DNA from: Bacteroidales bacterium
GTDB taxonomy: Bacteria > Bacteroidota > Bacteroidia > Bacteroidales > UBA932
DNA length: 64,000 nt
Reading direction: 5' to 3'
NCBI GenBank assembly: GCA_015060405.1
Contig: SUYN01000002.1
Location: 124,001 to 188,000, forward strand
Shown in pieces: positions 7,542-16,874 of this stretch (position 1 is its first letter; each line of letters begins with the position of its first letter). The notes below the pieces were generated by a model. That model saw only the letters and a program-made list of their open reading frames with translations, had not been told where the DNA came from and did not search any database. Position numbers and translations under genes: made by a program.

Positions 7542-8957
7542 ATGCAACCGATCTACATCATCGTCATCGCCGTATTTGTGTTCATAGTTACACTTGCGGC
7601 CATCCTCAAGCGCTACAAGCGCTGTCCGTCCGACAAGATTCTCGTGATCTATGGTAAGACAGGTAAGAACAAGACAGGCGGAGTGTCTTCCGCAAAATGT
7701 ATCCACGGTGGAGCAGCCTTCATCTGGCCGGTATTCCAGAGCTATGCATTCCTCGACCTGAAACCTATTTCAATCGAATGTAACCTCACAAACGCACTCA
7801 GCAAGCAGAACATCCGCGTCGACGTACCTTGCCGATTCACCGTCGGAATCTCGACCGAGCCGGAAAACATGACAAACGCTGCCGAGCGACTTCTCGGACT
7901 CACCATAGAGAACATCCAGAACATTGCGACAGACATCCTGTTCGGACAGCTCCGTCTGGTCATCGCGACAATGGACATCGAGGAGATCAACTCAGACCGC
8001 GACAAGTTCCTTGCTAACGTGAGCATGAACGTGGAAGCCGAGCTCAGGAAGATAGGTCTGAAGCTCATCAATGTGAATGTGACCGACATCCGTGACGAAT
8101 CCGGATATATCGAGGCTCTCGGTAAGGAAGCTGCAGCAAAGGCGATCAACGACGCCAAGAAGAGCGTGGCCGAGCAGAACCGTTTCGGTGAGATCGGTAA
8201 GGCCGAAGCTGACAGAGACAAGGACATCCGTATCGCCGAGACTTTAAGAGACACCCGTATCAGCACCGCAGATGCCAATGCAAAGGCCGTTGAAGGAGAA
8301 AACAACTCGAAGATAGCCATCGCTGCATCTGATGCAAAAAGACGCGAAAAAGAGGCGGAAGCAGCGAGAATAGCGATAGCTGCAGAGAAGGTGCAGGCCG
8401 CCCTCGCACTCGAAGAGGCGTACAAGTCGGAACGCGACGCCGAGCTTGCACGTGCAGAAAGAGAAAAGGCGACCCAGCAGGCAAATGTCGTCGTCCCTGC
8501 CCAGATCGAGAAGGAGAAGGCAATCATCGAGGCCGAGGCTGAAGCCGAGAAGATCCGCAGGATGGCAAAGGGTGAAGCTGACGCCATATATGCGAAGATG
8601 GATGCCCAGGCACGAGGTATTCTCGAAGTACTGACAAAACAGGCGGAAGGATTCCAGCAGCTCGTAAACGCAGCGGCAGGAGATCCTCAGAAGGCTGTCC
8701 TGATGCTTATCGCAGACAAGCTTCCTGAACTGGTCAAGACCCAGGTTGAAGCTGTCAAGGGCATAAAGATCGACAAGGTGACCGTATGGGACGGAAACGG
8801 CCAGGCAGACGGCAAGACCGCCACTTCAAACTTCATCTCCGGAATGATGAAGTCCGTGCCGCCTCTCGAAGAACTCTTCAACATGGCAGGAATGAGCCTC
8901 CCTGCTTATCTGAAAGGACAACCGGATAACGCAGAAGAACAGAAAACAGAAGAGTAA
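7542..8957 (+). CDS. Flotillin-like SPFH/band 7 protein
   Basis: A 471-residue protein with one N-terminal membrane segment (about 4-20; IYIIVIAVFVFIVTLAAIL), an SPFH/band 7 domain (about 25-200) and a long Ala/Glu/Arg-rich coiled coil (about 200-365) with the EAEAEKIRRMAKGEA type of repeat seen in flotillins of the YuaG/YqiK group. It probably oligomerises at the inner membrane with the NfeD-like protein encoded just upstream and organises membrane domains. Its stop codon overlaps the ATG of the next gene by one base (TAATG), implying translational coupling to a small HTH regulator. Confidence 0.9.
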   Translation: MQPIYIIVIAVFVFIVTLAAILKRYKRCPSDKILVIYGKTGKNKTGGVSSAKCIHGGAAFIWPVFQSYAFLDLKPISIECNLTNALSKQNIRVDVPCRFTVGISTEPENMTNAAERLLGLTIENIQNIATDILFGQLRLVIATMDIEEINSDRDKFLANVSMNVEAELRKIGLKLINVNVTDIRDESGYIEALGKEAAAKAINDAKKSVAEQNRFGEIGKAEADRDKDIRIAETLRDTRISTADANAKAVEGENNSKIAIAASDAKRREKEAEAARIAIAAEKVQAALALEEAYKSERDAELARAEREKATQQANVVVPAQIEKEKAIIEAEAEAEKIRRMAKGEADAIYAKMDAQARGILEVLTKQAEGFQQLVNAAAGDPQKAVLMLIADKLPELVKTQVEAVKGIKIDKVTVWDGNGQADGKTATSNFISGMMKSVPPLEELFNMAGMSLPAYLKGQPDNAEEQKTEE

Positions 8958-9163
8958 TGCCTATAATCGTAAACATAGACGTAATGCTTGCACGAAGGAA
9001 GATGTCTTCTGGAGAGCTTGCTGAAAAGATAGGCATATCGGCAACCAATCTGTCTATCTTGAAGACAGGAAAGGCCAAGGCAATAAGATTCAGGACCCTT
9101 ACAGCTATATGCAAAGCACTTGAATGTCAACCTGGTGACATTCTGGAATATAAGGAGGATTGA
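8957..9163 (+). CDS. Small Cro/C1-type helix-turn-helix regulator (YozG-like)
   Basis: A 68-residue protein that is almost entirely one XRE-family HTH domain: MLARRKMSSGELAEKIGIS gives helices 1-2, TNLSILKTGKAKAIR the recognition helix, and ALECQPGDILEY the closing helix. Such minimal regulators occur widely in Bacteroidota and Firmicutes. The TAATG overlap with the flotillin gene places it in the same transcript, so it may autoregulate the flotillin operon, but no operator was identified. Confidence 0.82.
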   Translation: MPIIVNIDVMLARRKMSSGELAEKIGISATNLSILKTGKAKAIRFRTLTAICKALECQPGDILEYKED

Positions 9164-9182
9164 TTCCTGCCTGAGCATGAAA

Positions 9183-9213
9183 AAGGCTCCGGACCATGTG
9201 GATCCGGAGCCTT
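9183..9213. terminator. Bidirectional terminator hairpin
   Basis: Perfect 11-bp stem AAGGCTCCGGA/TCCGGAGCCTT with a 9-base loop, with A-runs on the left and T-rich sequence on the right. It separates the convergent HTH gene and the secreted-protein gene. Confidence 0.8.
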
Positions 9214-9231
9214 GATGTTTATGCTGTCAGC

Positions 9232-9819
9232 TTATTTGAAAAGTTTCAATATGTCTGAAACAGAAGAAGCAATCTCGGCAGCATTCTGTATCTGTGAGAG
9301 GTCTGTCTTCTGAGCCTCCTTGGTCGCGCTTGACATGATGTTGGTAAGAACATCCTTTGCTGCATTCTCAGTCACCTTTTCAGTCTTTTCCGCAGCACCG
9401 TTCAGCAGAGAGGAAAGATCCATCTTCGCGAAGCTGGTGAGAGAAGACATCACTGATGTGGAATTGTTTGTGGTGACAAGGTTTGTGGAACCAAGGATGA
9501 GACCCTTTACAAAATCCTTCTTATATGCAGCGTCAGCCTCCTTGAGTCCCTGTACACTTGTAGCAAGAGATGCAAGGTTGAGCATATTCTGCATATTTGA
9601 CATGTTAAGGTTCTTTCCGTCAGTCTTGTACTGTGAGTAAAGAGCCTTGAGAGCGGCACCTGAAGTCTGGCCGCTTGTATATGCAGATGATTTTGAATCT
9701 GCAGCTTCAGTAGAACCGGACTTTCCGCCGAGAAGATTCTTCAGAAGCTGGGCGTCTGCCGGCTGTGCAGCAAAGATGGCCATTGCCGCAACAACAAAGA
9801 ATTTAACGAGCTTGTTCAT
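9232..9819 (-). CDS. Secreted protein of unknown function
   Basis: A 195-residue protein that I do not recognise. It has a clear signal peptide (MNKLVKFFVVAAMAIFAAQPADAQ, cleavage after about residue 23), then a small low-complexity Gly/Ser/Ala stretch (about 30-55) and a mostly helical Ser/Asn/Leu-rich region rich in amphipathic helices. No cysteines, no metal or catalytic motif and no lipobox are seen, so it should be soluble in the periplasm or exported. It stands alone between a terminator and the end of the gap before glyS. Confidence 0.75.
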   Translation of the reverse strand: MNKLVKFFVVAAMAIFAAQPADAQLLKNLLGGKSGSTEAADSKSSAYTSGQTSGAALKALYSQYKTDGKNLNMSNMQNMLNLASLATSVQGLKEADAAYKKDFVKGLILGSTNLVTTNNSTSVMSSLTSFAKMDLSSLLNGAAEKTEKVTENAAKDVLTNIMSSATKEAQKTDLSQIQNAAEIASSVSDILKLFK

Positions 9820-9839
9820 AATTAAATAATTATAGGTTA

Positions 9840-11381
9840 TTACTTAAGTTTCTTGAGGATGTTGCTGAGGTTGACCTCCTTTGAGATGATTGCATGAAGA
9901 TCCTCAATTTTCACGCGCTCCTGCTGCATTGAATCACGGTGACGGATGGTCACGCAACGGTCATTGAGGGAATCGTGGTCGATGGTCACGCAGAAAGGAG
10001 TACCGATGGCATCCTGACGGCGGTATCTCTTACCGATGGAATCCTTCTCGTCGTACTGGCAGTTGAAATCGTACTTGAGTTCGTCAAGAATCTCTCTTGC
10101 AATCTCTGGAAGTCCGTCCTTCTTGATGAGAGGGAGCACAGCCACCTTGACCGGAGCGAGCGGTGCAGGGATGCTGAGAACAACACGGCTCTCACCGTTC
10201 TCAAGCTGCTCCTCCTTGTAAGAGTGAGAGAGGACAGCAAGCACCATACGGTCGACACCGATTGAAGTCTCCACAACATAAGGAACATAGTTCTCTCCGA
10301 GTTCAGGATCGAAGTACTGGATCTTCTTTCCTGAGAACTTCTGATGGTTTCCGAGGTCGAAGTCTGTACGTGAATGTATTCCCTCGAGTTCCTTGAAACC
10401 GAACGGGAAGCGGAATTCGATGTCAGTAGCGGCGTTTGCATAGTGTGCGAGCTTGTCGTGATCGTGGAAACGATAGTTCTCGTCACCCATTCCAAGCGCC
10501 TTATGCCAGGCCATACGGTTCTCTTTCCATTTTGCGAACCAGTCGAGTTCTGTGCCAGGCTTGATGAAGAACTGCATCTCCATCTGCTCGAACTCCCTCA
10601 TACGGAAGATGAACTGACGGGCAACGATCTCGTTTCTGAATGCCTTTCCGATCTGTGCGATACCGAAAGGAATCTTCATTCGTCCTGTCTTCTGGACATT
10701 GAGATAGTTGACGAATATACCCTGGGCAGTTTCAGGACGGAGATAGATTACGTTCGCTCCTTCTGTCACGCTACCCATCTGGGTACTGAACATGAGGTTG
10801 AACTGACGCACTTCCGTCCAGTTCTTTGTTCCTGAGATAGGACATGCGATCTCGCAGTCGATGATAATCTGACGGAGTTCGTTCAAATCGTTGGCATTCA
10901 ATGCATCAGCCATTCTCTTACGTACCTCGTCAATCTTCTTCTGGTTACGGAGGACATTAGGATTGGTAGCCTTGAACTGCTCCTCGTTGAAGGCCTCTGC
11001 AAATTTCTTCCTACCCTTCTCTACATCCTTCTCGATCTTCTCTTCGAGCTTGCCTATGTAATCCTCGATGAGAACATCGGCACGATATCTCTTCTTCGAA
11101 TCCTTGTTGTCAATAAGCGGATCGTTGAAAGCACCTACATGACCTGAGGCCTCCCAGGTGCGCGGATGCATGAAGATAGCAGCATCAATACCTACGATAT
11201 TCTCGTGAAGACGGGTCATTGCCTCCCACCAATATCTCTTGATATTCTGCTTGAGCTCAGAACCGAGCTGTCCATAGTCATAAACCGCTCCAAGACCATC
11301 ATAGATCTCGCTTGAAGGGAAAATGAATCCGTACTCCTTACAGTGAGCTACTAGAATTTTAAAAAGTTCTTCCTGTGTCAT
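9840..11381 (-). CDS. glyS: Glycyl-tRNA synthetase, single-chain (alpha2) type
   Basis: Charges tRNA-Gly with glycine. About 513 residues, class II fold: FPSSEIYDGLGAVYDYGQ at the N-terminus, the motif 2 region GIAQIGKAFRNEI and MREFEQMEMQFF, motif 3 VETSIGVDRMVLAVL, and an anticodon-binding domain at the C-terminus (LAPVKVAVLPLIKKDGLPE onward). The eukaryote/archaea-like alpha2 enzyme is the usual one in Bacteroidota, in place of the alpha2beta2 form. I chose the ATG at 11381 (MTQEELFKIL), which falls 7 bases after the folK stop; an in-frame upstream ATG at 11402 would overlap folK and add seven untypical residues. It is the last gene of the suf-folK-glyS run. Confidence 0.95.
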   Translation of the reverse strand: MTQEELFKILVAHCKEYGFIFPSSEIYDGLGAVYDYGQLGSELKQNIKRYWWEAMTRLHENIVGIDAAIFMHPRTWEASGHVGAFNDPLIDNKDSKKRYRADVLIEDYIGKLEEKIEKDVEKGRKKFAEAFNEEQFKATNPNVLRNQKKIDEVRKRMADALNANDLNELRQIIIDCEIACPISGTKNWTEVRQFNLMFSTQMGSVTEGANVIYLRPETAQGIFVNYLNVQKTGRMKIPFGIAQIGKAFRNEIVARQFIFRMREFEQMEMQFFIKPGTELDWFAKWKENRMAWHKALGMGDENYRFHDHDKLAHYANAATDIEFRFPFGFKELEGIHSRTDFDLGNHQKFSGKKIQYFDPELGENYVPYVVETSIGVDRMVLAVLSHSYKEEQLENGESRVVLSIPAPLAPVKVAVLPLIKKDGLPEIAREILDELKYDFNCQYDEKDSIGKRYRRQDAIGTPFCVTIDHDSLNDRCVTIRHRDSMQQERVKIEDLHAIISKEVNLSNILKKLK

Positions 11382-11388
11382 AATAGTA

Positions 11389-11874
11389 TTATAGTTTATC
11401 ATTGATTTCCTTTAACGGGATCATTACAAAATCCCTCTCATACATATGCTTATGCGGAACAGTAAGTTCCTCGCAGTCTATCCTGTCGTCGCCGAGAAGA
11501 AGGATATCTATATCGATAGGTCGGGATCTGTATATCCTTTCCCCTGTCTCATCGTACTCCGGACTTCCCGTACGACCCATTCTTCTTTCTATATCCTTGC
11601 ATATTTCAAGGATCATCAGGCCCTCGGCCTCTGCGTTATAGTTCTCCGGCAGATCGAGTTCATAAAGAGCCACTGCGTTGAGAAACTTTTCATCTGATTC
11701 AAAACCCCAAGGCTCTGTCTCTATGAACGAAGACACTGCCTTATAAGGAGTCTTAAGGTCAATATTGAGACAACTCAATGCATCTTCGAGGTTGCGTCTC
11801 CTGTCCCCCTGATTTGACCCCAATGACAGATAGAGCTTTACCTTCCTTGTGCCAGAGGGAGCAGACCTCATCAT
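11389..11874 (-). CDS. folK: 2-amino-4-hydroxy-6-hydroxymethyldihydropteridine pyrophosphokinase
   Basis: Transfers pyrophosphate from ATP to the pterin in folate synthesis. 161 residues with LSLGSNQGDRRRNLEDAL near the N-terminus and the diagnostic RSRPIDIDILLLGD motif (Mg-binding Asp pair) at about 113-126. The protein opens MM, so the start could be 11874 or 11871. It lies 18 bases after sufT and 7 bases before the chosen glyS start, all on the same strand, so it is co-transcribed although unrelated in function. Confidence 0.95.
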   Translation of the reverse strand: MMRSAPSGTRKVKLYLSLGSNQGDRRRNLEDALSCLNIDLKTPYKAVSSFIETEPWGFESDEKFLNAVALYELDLPENYNAEAEGLMILEICKDIERRMGRTGSPEYDETGERIYRSRPIDIDILLLGDDRIDCEELTVPHKHMYERDFVMIPLKEINDKL

Positions 11875-11892
11875 GATCTGGTCCTCATCTCT

Positions 11893-12198
11893 TCAATCGT
11901 CAAGTCCAAGCTCCACCAAGGCTTCCTCAGACATTCTGCTGCGGTCCCACACAGGCTCGAAGACAAGGTCGATCTTCACGCTAACAACTCCCGGAACATC
12001 CTCTACAGCTGTCTTCACCTGCTCCACGACATAATCTGCCATAGGACAGTTAGGCGCTGTAAGAGTCATCTGAATGTACACATCATGATCCTCATTGACC
12101 TTGATTTCATATATCAGTCCAAGGTCATAGACATTGACAGGTATTTCCGGATCATATACCTGTCTCAAAGCCATTATTATATCTCTTTCCAAATTCAT
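11893..12198 (-). CDS. sufT: SufT-like DUF59/MIP18 family Fe-S assembly protein
   Basis: About 101 residues. YDPEIPVNVYDLGLIY and TAPNCPMAD with the family cysteine identify the DUF59 (MIP18) fold used in Fe-S cluster maturation. The ATG at 12198 overlaps the sufE stop as ATGA and gives MNLERDIIMALRQVYDP, a normal family start; another ATG at 12210 would add four residues and overlap more. Its place right behind sufS and sufE supports a role in Fe-S assembly. Confidence 0.88.
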   Translation of the reverse strand: MNLERDIIMALRQVYDPEIPVNVYDLGLIYEIKVNEDHDVYIQMTLTAPNCPMADYVVEQVKTAVEDVPGVVSVKIDLVFEPVWDRSRMSEEALVELGLDD

Positions 12199-12611
12199 AT
12201 CCTTATACATTTGAGCGCAGTTTCTCTGATACGCGCAATCATCGACACAAGTCCGTTGGCTCTCGTCGGAGAAAGATTCTCCTTGAGACCTATCTTTTCA
12301 ACCACCGAAAAGTCGGATGAGGCTATTTCTTCAGGAGTCCTTCCCGAATATATTCCTATAAGCAGAGAAATTATCCCCTTTGTAATTATAGCATCACTGT
12401 CCGCATTGAAGAACAACCTTCCATCCTCTAACTTATAATCAAGCCATACTCTTGACTGACAACCTTTTATGAGCTTATCATCCGTCTTTGACTGTTCCGG
12501 ATAATCCTTAAGGGACTTACCCAGCTCTATCAGATACTCATATTTGTCAAGCCATTCCTCGTACATCGAGAATTCCTCGATCACATTGTTTTCCGCTTCA
12601 GCCAATGTCAT
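12195..12611 (-). CDS. sufE: SufE-like cysteine desulfuration protein
   Basis: Accepts the persulfide sulfur from SufS and raises its activity. 138 residues, with the sulfur-accepting cysteine in KGCQSRVW at about position 51 and the conserved LSPTRANGL near the C-terminus. It starts one base after the sufS stop and overlaps sufT, which indicates translational coupling in a sufS-sufE-sufT unit. Confidence 0.94.
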   Translation of the reverse strand: MTLAEAENNVIEEFSMYEEWLDKYEYLIELGKSLKDYPEQSKTDDKLIKGCQSRVWLDYKLEDGRLFFNADSDAIITKGIISLLIGIYSGRTPEEIASSDFSVVEKIGLKENLSPTRANGLVSMIARIRETALKCIRI

Positions 12612-12612
12612 A

Positions 12613-13839
12613 TCACATCAACATATTTATCGCCTTGTCCAGGCATTCAACAAAATATTCCGCTTCCTGCATGGTGTTGTAAGGTGCGAGAGAAATCCTC
12701 AGCATCCCTGTCACACCGAATCTGTCCATAAGAGGCTCGGCACACATCTGTCCTGACCTTACCGCAATTCCCATCTTGTCCAGAATCAGGGCAAGATCCT
12801 CATGATGAACCCCTTTTACAGTGAAGGAGAACAAAGGGATCTTATCCTCCCCTGTTCCGCGTGGAACACCATAGAGCCTTATCCTTTCATCAGATGTAAG
12901 AGTTCGGAAAAGATAACCCTTTACTTCCTCATTAGATTTTATTAACTCGTTATCATTCAATAAGTTAATAAAATCAATAGCCTTAATTAAAGTCGGGACC
13001 GAAGAAATATTGCGGGTGCCGGCTTCGAACTTCATCGGGAGAGGTGCAAAAGTGGTTTCCCCGAAAGTTACAGTTCCTACCATCTCACCGCCACCCATAT
13101 ATGGAGGCATCTGCTCCAGGAGTGAAGCCTTTCCGTAAAGCACTCCAGTACCGGTGGCCGCATATAATTTATGACCTGAGAAGACATAGAAGTCGCAATC
13201 CAGGTGCTGAACATCCACTTTACAATGCACAGCTCCCTGAGCACCATCCACAAGGACAGGAACACCTTTTGAGTGACAGATTCGGATGATATCCTTGACC
13301 GGATTGATGATTCCCAACACATTCGAGATGTGAGTCACAGCCAAGATCCTGGTTCTTTCCGTAATAAGGTCATCAAGACTGTCAAGGATGAGATGACCCG
13401 AATCATCGACTGGAAGAACCTTGAGGACAGCTCCCTTCCTTCTGCACATGAGCTGCCATGGAACTATGTTGGAATGGTGTTCAGCCTCAGTCACTATCAC
13501 TTCATCTCCAGCACTCACAAATGCTTCTCCAAAACTGAAAGCCACAAGATTGACGGCTTCCGTAGTGCCTGAAGTGAAGATGATTTCACGTGTCTCTTTT
13601 GCATTCAGAAAACTTCTGACAGCACTTCTGGTCTGCTCATACGCCTGCGTCGCCTCATCAGAAAGACGGTGAACAGCACGATGGATGTTTGCATTTGATT
13701 CTGTGCTCATCCTGTTCCATTCATCAATTACAGTACACACACGCTGACTTGTTGCAGCATTGTCAAAATAAACAAGATCCTTCCCGTACACCTTCCTGGA
13801 AAGTGTAGGAAACATAGATCTTATGTATTCTACTTTCAT
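12613..13839 (-). CDS. sufS: Cysteine desulfurase SufS
   Basis: PLP enzyme (408 residues) that takes sulfur from cysteine for Fe-S clusters. The PLP lysine is in FSGHKLYAATG, the aspartate/histidine cofactor-binding region is VLVDGAQGAVH, and the active-site cysteine is in RSGQMCAEPLM, which is the group II (SufS) form. It is first in a minus-strand run with sufE, sufT, folK and glyS. The scaffold genes sufB, sufC and sufD are not in this window. A parS-like palindrome lies inside the gene (12853-12868). Confidence 0.95.
   Translation of the reverse strand: MKVEYIRSMFPTLSRKVYGKDLVYFDNAATSQRVCTVIDEWNRMSTESNANIHRAVHRLSDEATQAYEQTRSAVRSFLNAKETREIIFTSGTTEAVNLVAFSFGEAFVSAGDEVIVTEAEHHSNIVPWQLMCRRKGAVLKVLPVDDSGHLILDSLDDLITERTRILAVTHISNVLGIINPVKDIIRICHSKGVPVLVDGAQGAVHCKVDVQHLDCDFYVFSGHKLYAATGTGVLYGKASLLEQMPPYMGGGEMVGTVTFGETTFAPLPMKFEAGTRNISSVPTLIKAIDFINLLNDNELIKSNEEVKGYLFRTLTSDERIRLYGVPRGTGEDKIPLFSFTVKGVHHEDLALILDKMGIAVRSGQMCAEPLMDRFGVTGMLRISLAPYNTMQEAEYFVECLDKAINMLM
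12853..12868. other. parS-like palindrome 1
   Basis: TGTTCCGCGTGGAACA inside sufS matches 13 of 16 positions of the widely conserved ParB site TGTTTCACGTGAAACA and shares the GTTCC-N4-GGAAC frame with two more sites within 2.5 kb. Confidence 0.5.
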
Positions 13840-13879
13840 GGCTGTCTGAACCCTTATTGAACAAAATGCAAATAACTCG

Positions 13880-13887
13880 CAAATTTA
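13880..13887 (-). promoter_or_regulatory. -7 box of the sufS promoter
   Basis: TAAATTTG on the minus strand matches the Bacteroidota TAnnTTTG box about 40 bases before the sufS ATG. No convincing -33 TTG at the right spacing. The rest of the 276-base gap up to ruvA holds only a possible TAATTTTG box on the plus strand (13922-13929). Confidence 0.5.
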
Positions 13888-14115
13888 GCAAAAACAATCT
13901 TTCTTTTACAGGATTTTATCATAATTTTGCATGATGCCTGACTAGCCATGGCTTAAACGTAATGTAGAGTGAAAAACAGGGACTATTGGTCGATATGACA
14001 AATAGAACAAGTTCAGCAGATAAGATAAATTGAGACAAGTCAGACGATATGATAACAAAGAGTAAACACAGATTACTCCCAAATTAAATAGTTTCTTACA
14101 GTAATAATTCTGAAT

Positions 14116-14703
14116 ATGATAGATTACATCAAAGGTACAATAACCGAACTCACACCAACAGATCTTACACTGGAGTGCTACGGAATAGGCTATCACATAC
14201 TTATTTCTCTTCAGACCTACGAAAGACTGAACGGTCAGTCTGAAACCAAGGTCTTCATCCATCACACCTTGAGAGAAGATGAAGAATTGTACTATGGATT
14301 TGCAACAAAGGAAGAAAGAGGACTGTTCAGACTTCTGATCGGTGTATCCGGAATAGGCGCTGCTACAGCACGCATGATGTTGTCTTCACTCACAACAGAA
14401 GAAATCAACAACGCCATCCTTTCTGAAGATATAAACAAGATCAAAAGCATAAAAGGAATAGGCCTGAAGAGTGCCCAGAGGCTTATTCTTGAATTGAAGG
14501 ACAAGATCGTCAAAGGCTCTGGCCAGGACAATTCTACATTATTCTCCCCTACTTCCAATGCGGTTTCAGAGGAGGCGGCGACAGCACTTGTAATGCTTGG
14601 ATTCACAAAGGCGAACGTAAACAAAGCCATCGCTGCTGTTCTCAAGGAAAAACCTTCAGCAAGCCTGGAAGAAATCATCAAGCTTGCCCTCAAGAGGCTG
14701 TAA
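14116..14703 (+). CDS. ruvA: Holliday junction branch migration protein RuvA
   Basis: Binds Holliday junctions and recruits the RuvB motor. 195 residues: N-terminal OB fold (IDYIKGTITELTPTDLTLEC to IHHTLREDEELYYGF), tandem helix-hairpin-helix motifs (LIGVSGIGAATARMML and IKSIKGIGLKSAQRLI), and a C-terminal three-helix domain (AATALVMLGFTKANVNKAI) that contacts RuvB. ruvB is not adjacent but lies 7.5 kb away at 22.2-23.2 kb. A hairpin terminator follows the gene. Confidence 0.96.
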   Translation: MIDYIKGTITELTPTDLTLECYGIGYHILISLQTYERLNGQSETKVFIHHTLREDEELYYGFATKEERGLFRLLIGVSGIGAATARMMLSSLTTEEINNAILSEDINKIKSIKGIGLKSAQRLILELKDKIVKGSGQDNSTLFSPTSNAVSEEAATALVMLGFTKANVNKAIAAVLKEKPSASLEEIIKLALKRL

Positions 14704-14728
14704 ACACTACATCGTAGAATATGAGTTA

Positions 14729-14766
14729 AATTAAAAAGATGTTCCATGTGGAACATCTTTTTAATT
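14729..14766. terminator. Bidirectional terminator between ruvA and mnmG
   Basis: Perfect 17-bp stem with loop ATGT, flanked by A-run and T-run (AAAAAGATGTTCC / GGAACATCTTTTT). The top of the stem (14740-14755, TGTTCCATGTGGAACA) is also parS-like, matching 13 of 16 consensus positions, so the site may be read both as RNA hairpin and as DNA palindrome. Confidence 0.85.
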
Positions 14767-14767
14767 T

Positions 14768-16870
14768 TTAGCGACCGAAGTACACAAGTAACACTGATAT
14801 ATCAGCTGGTGAAACTCCGGAAATTCTGGATGCCTGAGCTATAGTTCGAGGAGAATATTTCTTCAATTTCTGCCTACACTCAATGGAGAGACTTTCCACC
14901 TTGTCAAAATCAAATCCATCAGGAATAATGAGGTTCTCCAATCTCATGATCTTGTCTGCCATCTGCTGTTCACGCTGAATATATCCCTTATATTTGATAG
15001 CTATTTCACAGGAATCCAATATATCCCTCTTATAATTAGAATCTACTTTTGCGTCCAATACTTCCCTATCAAGCAGAGAAACAGGATATTCTGTATTAGA
15101 TTTCAATACATACAGGGCGTCTCTGTAGGATGTTCCAATATATTCCGGAGACAATCTGGATGTAAGGGACTGATAATCCTCATACGACAACATGTCCGAA
15201 TAAGGAATATCGGAAGCAATATCCTTTAGTAAATAATTAGAGAATACTTCATCAATATTTAAAGAATTATTCTTCATAAAAGTTCCACGTGGAACTAAAT
15301 CTAACATTTGTTCCAACTTCACCTGTGGACGGGAAACAAGGTCAGATATTCTCTTTCTGCAATCAACTTCAGATGAAGAGACAGAATTGAGATAATCATT
15401 TACTATGTCTGGTTTCAAGCTTGTGGAATCACAGAATTCAGTCAATGAAGAAATGGAATCGTACTTCCTCATCGTGTAATCATACCTGAATTTATCTGCA
15501 AGTCCAGCTCTATACGAGATGCCGGTCAACCTGAAATCAGCATTGTCCTGACGCAACAACGTACGATACTCAGCACGAGAAGTGAACATACGGTAAGGTT
15601 CATCGACACCTTTAGTAATAAGGTCATCAATGAGAACTCCTATGTAGGCCTGGTCCCTGGTGAGGATGAAAGGATCCTTGCCATGTACTTTAAGATGTGC
15701 ATTCATCCCCGCAATCAATCCCTGAGCCGCTGCTTCTTCATAACCTGTGGTACCATTGATCTGACCCGCAAAATACAGATTCTCTATATTCTTGAGTTCA
15801 AGAGTAGGCTTCAACTGGGTAGGATCGAAATAATCATATTCTACTGCATAGGCAGGACGGAATATTCTTGCATCCTCCAATCCTTTTATATGATGCAAAG
15901 CTTCCATCTGTATCTCAAGAGGAAGGGAAGAAGAAAATCCCTGAAGATAGTATTCGTTAGTTCCCCTACCCTCTGGTTCAAGGAAAAGCTGATGCTCTGT
16001 CTTGTCTGCAAAGGTCCTCAACTTATCTTCTATGCTCGGGCAGTATCTCGGACCAATACCTGTGATCTTTCCTGAAAACAAAGGAGAATCTCCGAAACCG
16101 CTTTCCAGAATCGCATGAACTTCAGGATTGGTATGAACTACGAAACAAGGCATCTGTGGAGTTCCGTTCTGAGCAGTCGAAAGAAAAGGAAGATACGAGA
16201 ACTTGGCCGGATCTTCATCTCCATACTGATGGACAAGTCTTGAAGTGTCTACTGAAGAAATGTCAATTCGAGGAGGGGTACCTGTCTTCATCCTTGCTGT
16301 CGATATACCCATATCGACAAGCTGCTCTGTCAGACCATAAGAAGACAACTCCCCTATCCTACCTCCTTCAAACATGTTGCGCCCAATGAAAAGACGTCCG
16401 TCGAGAAAGGTTCCGGCAGTGAGAATAACCGTCTGAGAATTGAATATTGCACCGGTAGTCGTACGGACTCCCGAAATTTTGAAACCATCGAAAAGAAAAG
16501 ACGTGACTGTATCTTGGTAAATATCTAATTTACAGGCACTTTCGAGGATTTTTCTCCAGTACAGCGAAAACTGTATTTTATCACACTGCGCGCGGGGACT
16601 CCACATCGCCGGTCCTTTGGAACTGTTGAGCATCCTGAACTGGAGTGTAGAGGCATCAGTGACAATGCCCGTATACCCTCCCAAAGCATCTATTTCTCTG
16701 ACTATCTGACCTTTAGCTATTCCACCTATAGCCGGATTACATGACATCTGCGCAAATTTGTTCATATCCATGGATATGAGAAGCACAGAAGATCCCATCC
16801 TGGAAGCAGCCATTGCTGCCTCACAGCCGGCATGACCACCACCTACCACTATTACATCGTAATTCTTCAT
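14768..16870 (-). CDS. mnmG: tRNA uridine-5-carboxymethylaminomethyl modification enzyme MnmG (GidA)
   Basis: FAD enzyme that, with MnmE, modifies the wobble uridine of several tRNAs. About 700 residues: FAD-binding [10 protein letters not shown] at the N-terminus, the signature [18 protein letters not shown], and a C-terminal helical domain ([20 protein letters not shown]). I chose the ATG at 16870 ([12 protein letters not shown]), 4 bases after the ybeY stop; the longer frame from 16882 needs a TTG and overlaps ybeY. In many bacteria mnmG lies near the replication origin, which fits the parS-like sites here. A perfect 16-base palindrome lies inside it (15281-15296). Confidence 0.97.
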   Translation of the reverse strand: MKNYDVIVVGGGHAGCEAAMAASRMGSSVLLISMDMNKFAQMSCNPAIGGIAKGQIVREIDALGGYTGIVTDASTLQFRMLNSSKGPAMWSPRAQCDKIQFSLYWRKILESACKLDIYQDTVTSFLFDGFKISGVRTTTGAIFNSQTVILTAGTFLDGRLFIGRNMFEGGRIGELSSYGLTEQLVDMGISTARMKTGTPPRIDISSVDTSRLVHQYGDEDPAKFSYLPFLSTAQNGTPQMPCFVVHTNPEVHAILESGFGDSPLFSGKITGIGPRYCPSIEDKLRTFADKTEHQLFLEPEGRGTNEYYLQGFSSSLPLEIQMEALHHIKGLEDARIFRPAYAVEYDYFDPTQLKPTLELKNIENLYFAGQINGTTGYEEAAAQGLIAGMNAHLKVHGKDPFILTRDQAYIGVLIDDLITKGVDEPYRMFTSRAEYRTLLRQDNADFRLTGISYRAGLADKFRYDYTMRKYDSISSLTEFCDSTSLKPDIVNDYLNSVSSSEVDCRKRISDLVSRPQVKLEQMLDLVPRGTFMKNNSLNIDEVFSNYLLKDIASDIPYSDMLSYEDYQSLTSRLSPEYIGTSYRDALYVLKSNTEYPVSLLDREVLDAKVDSNYKRDILDSCEIAIKYKGYIQREQQMADKIMRLENLIIPDGFDFDKVESLSIECRQKLKKYSPRTIAQASRISGVSPADISVLLVYFGR
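15281..15296. other. parS-like palindrome 3
   Basis: AGTTCCACGTGGAACT is a perfect 16-base palindrome with the ParB core CACGTG, located inside mnmG. It matches 12 of 16 positions of TGTTTCACGTGAAACA and the same GTTCC-N4-GGAAC frame as the sites at 12853 and 14740. Confidence 0.55.
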
Positions 16871-16874
16871 ACAC

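Noticed and set aside
8260..8523. Arg/Pro-rich minus-strand frame within the flotillin gene
   Set aside because: Mirror of the Ala/Glu/Arg coiled coil of flotillin.
13942..14265. Minus-strand frame of 107 codons at the ruvA start
   Set aside because: Overlaps ruvA; Cys/Tyr/Leu-rich and low in charge, with no start signal. Treated as chance.
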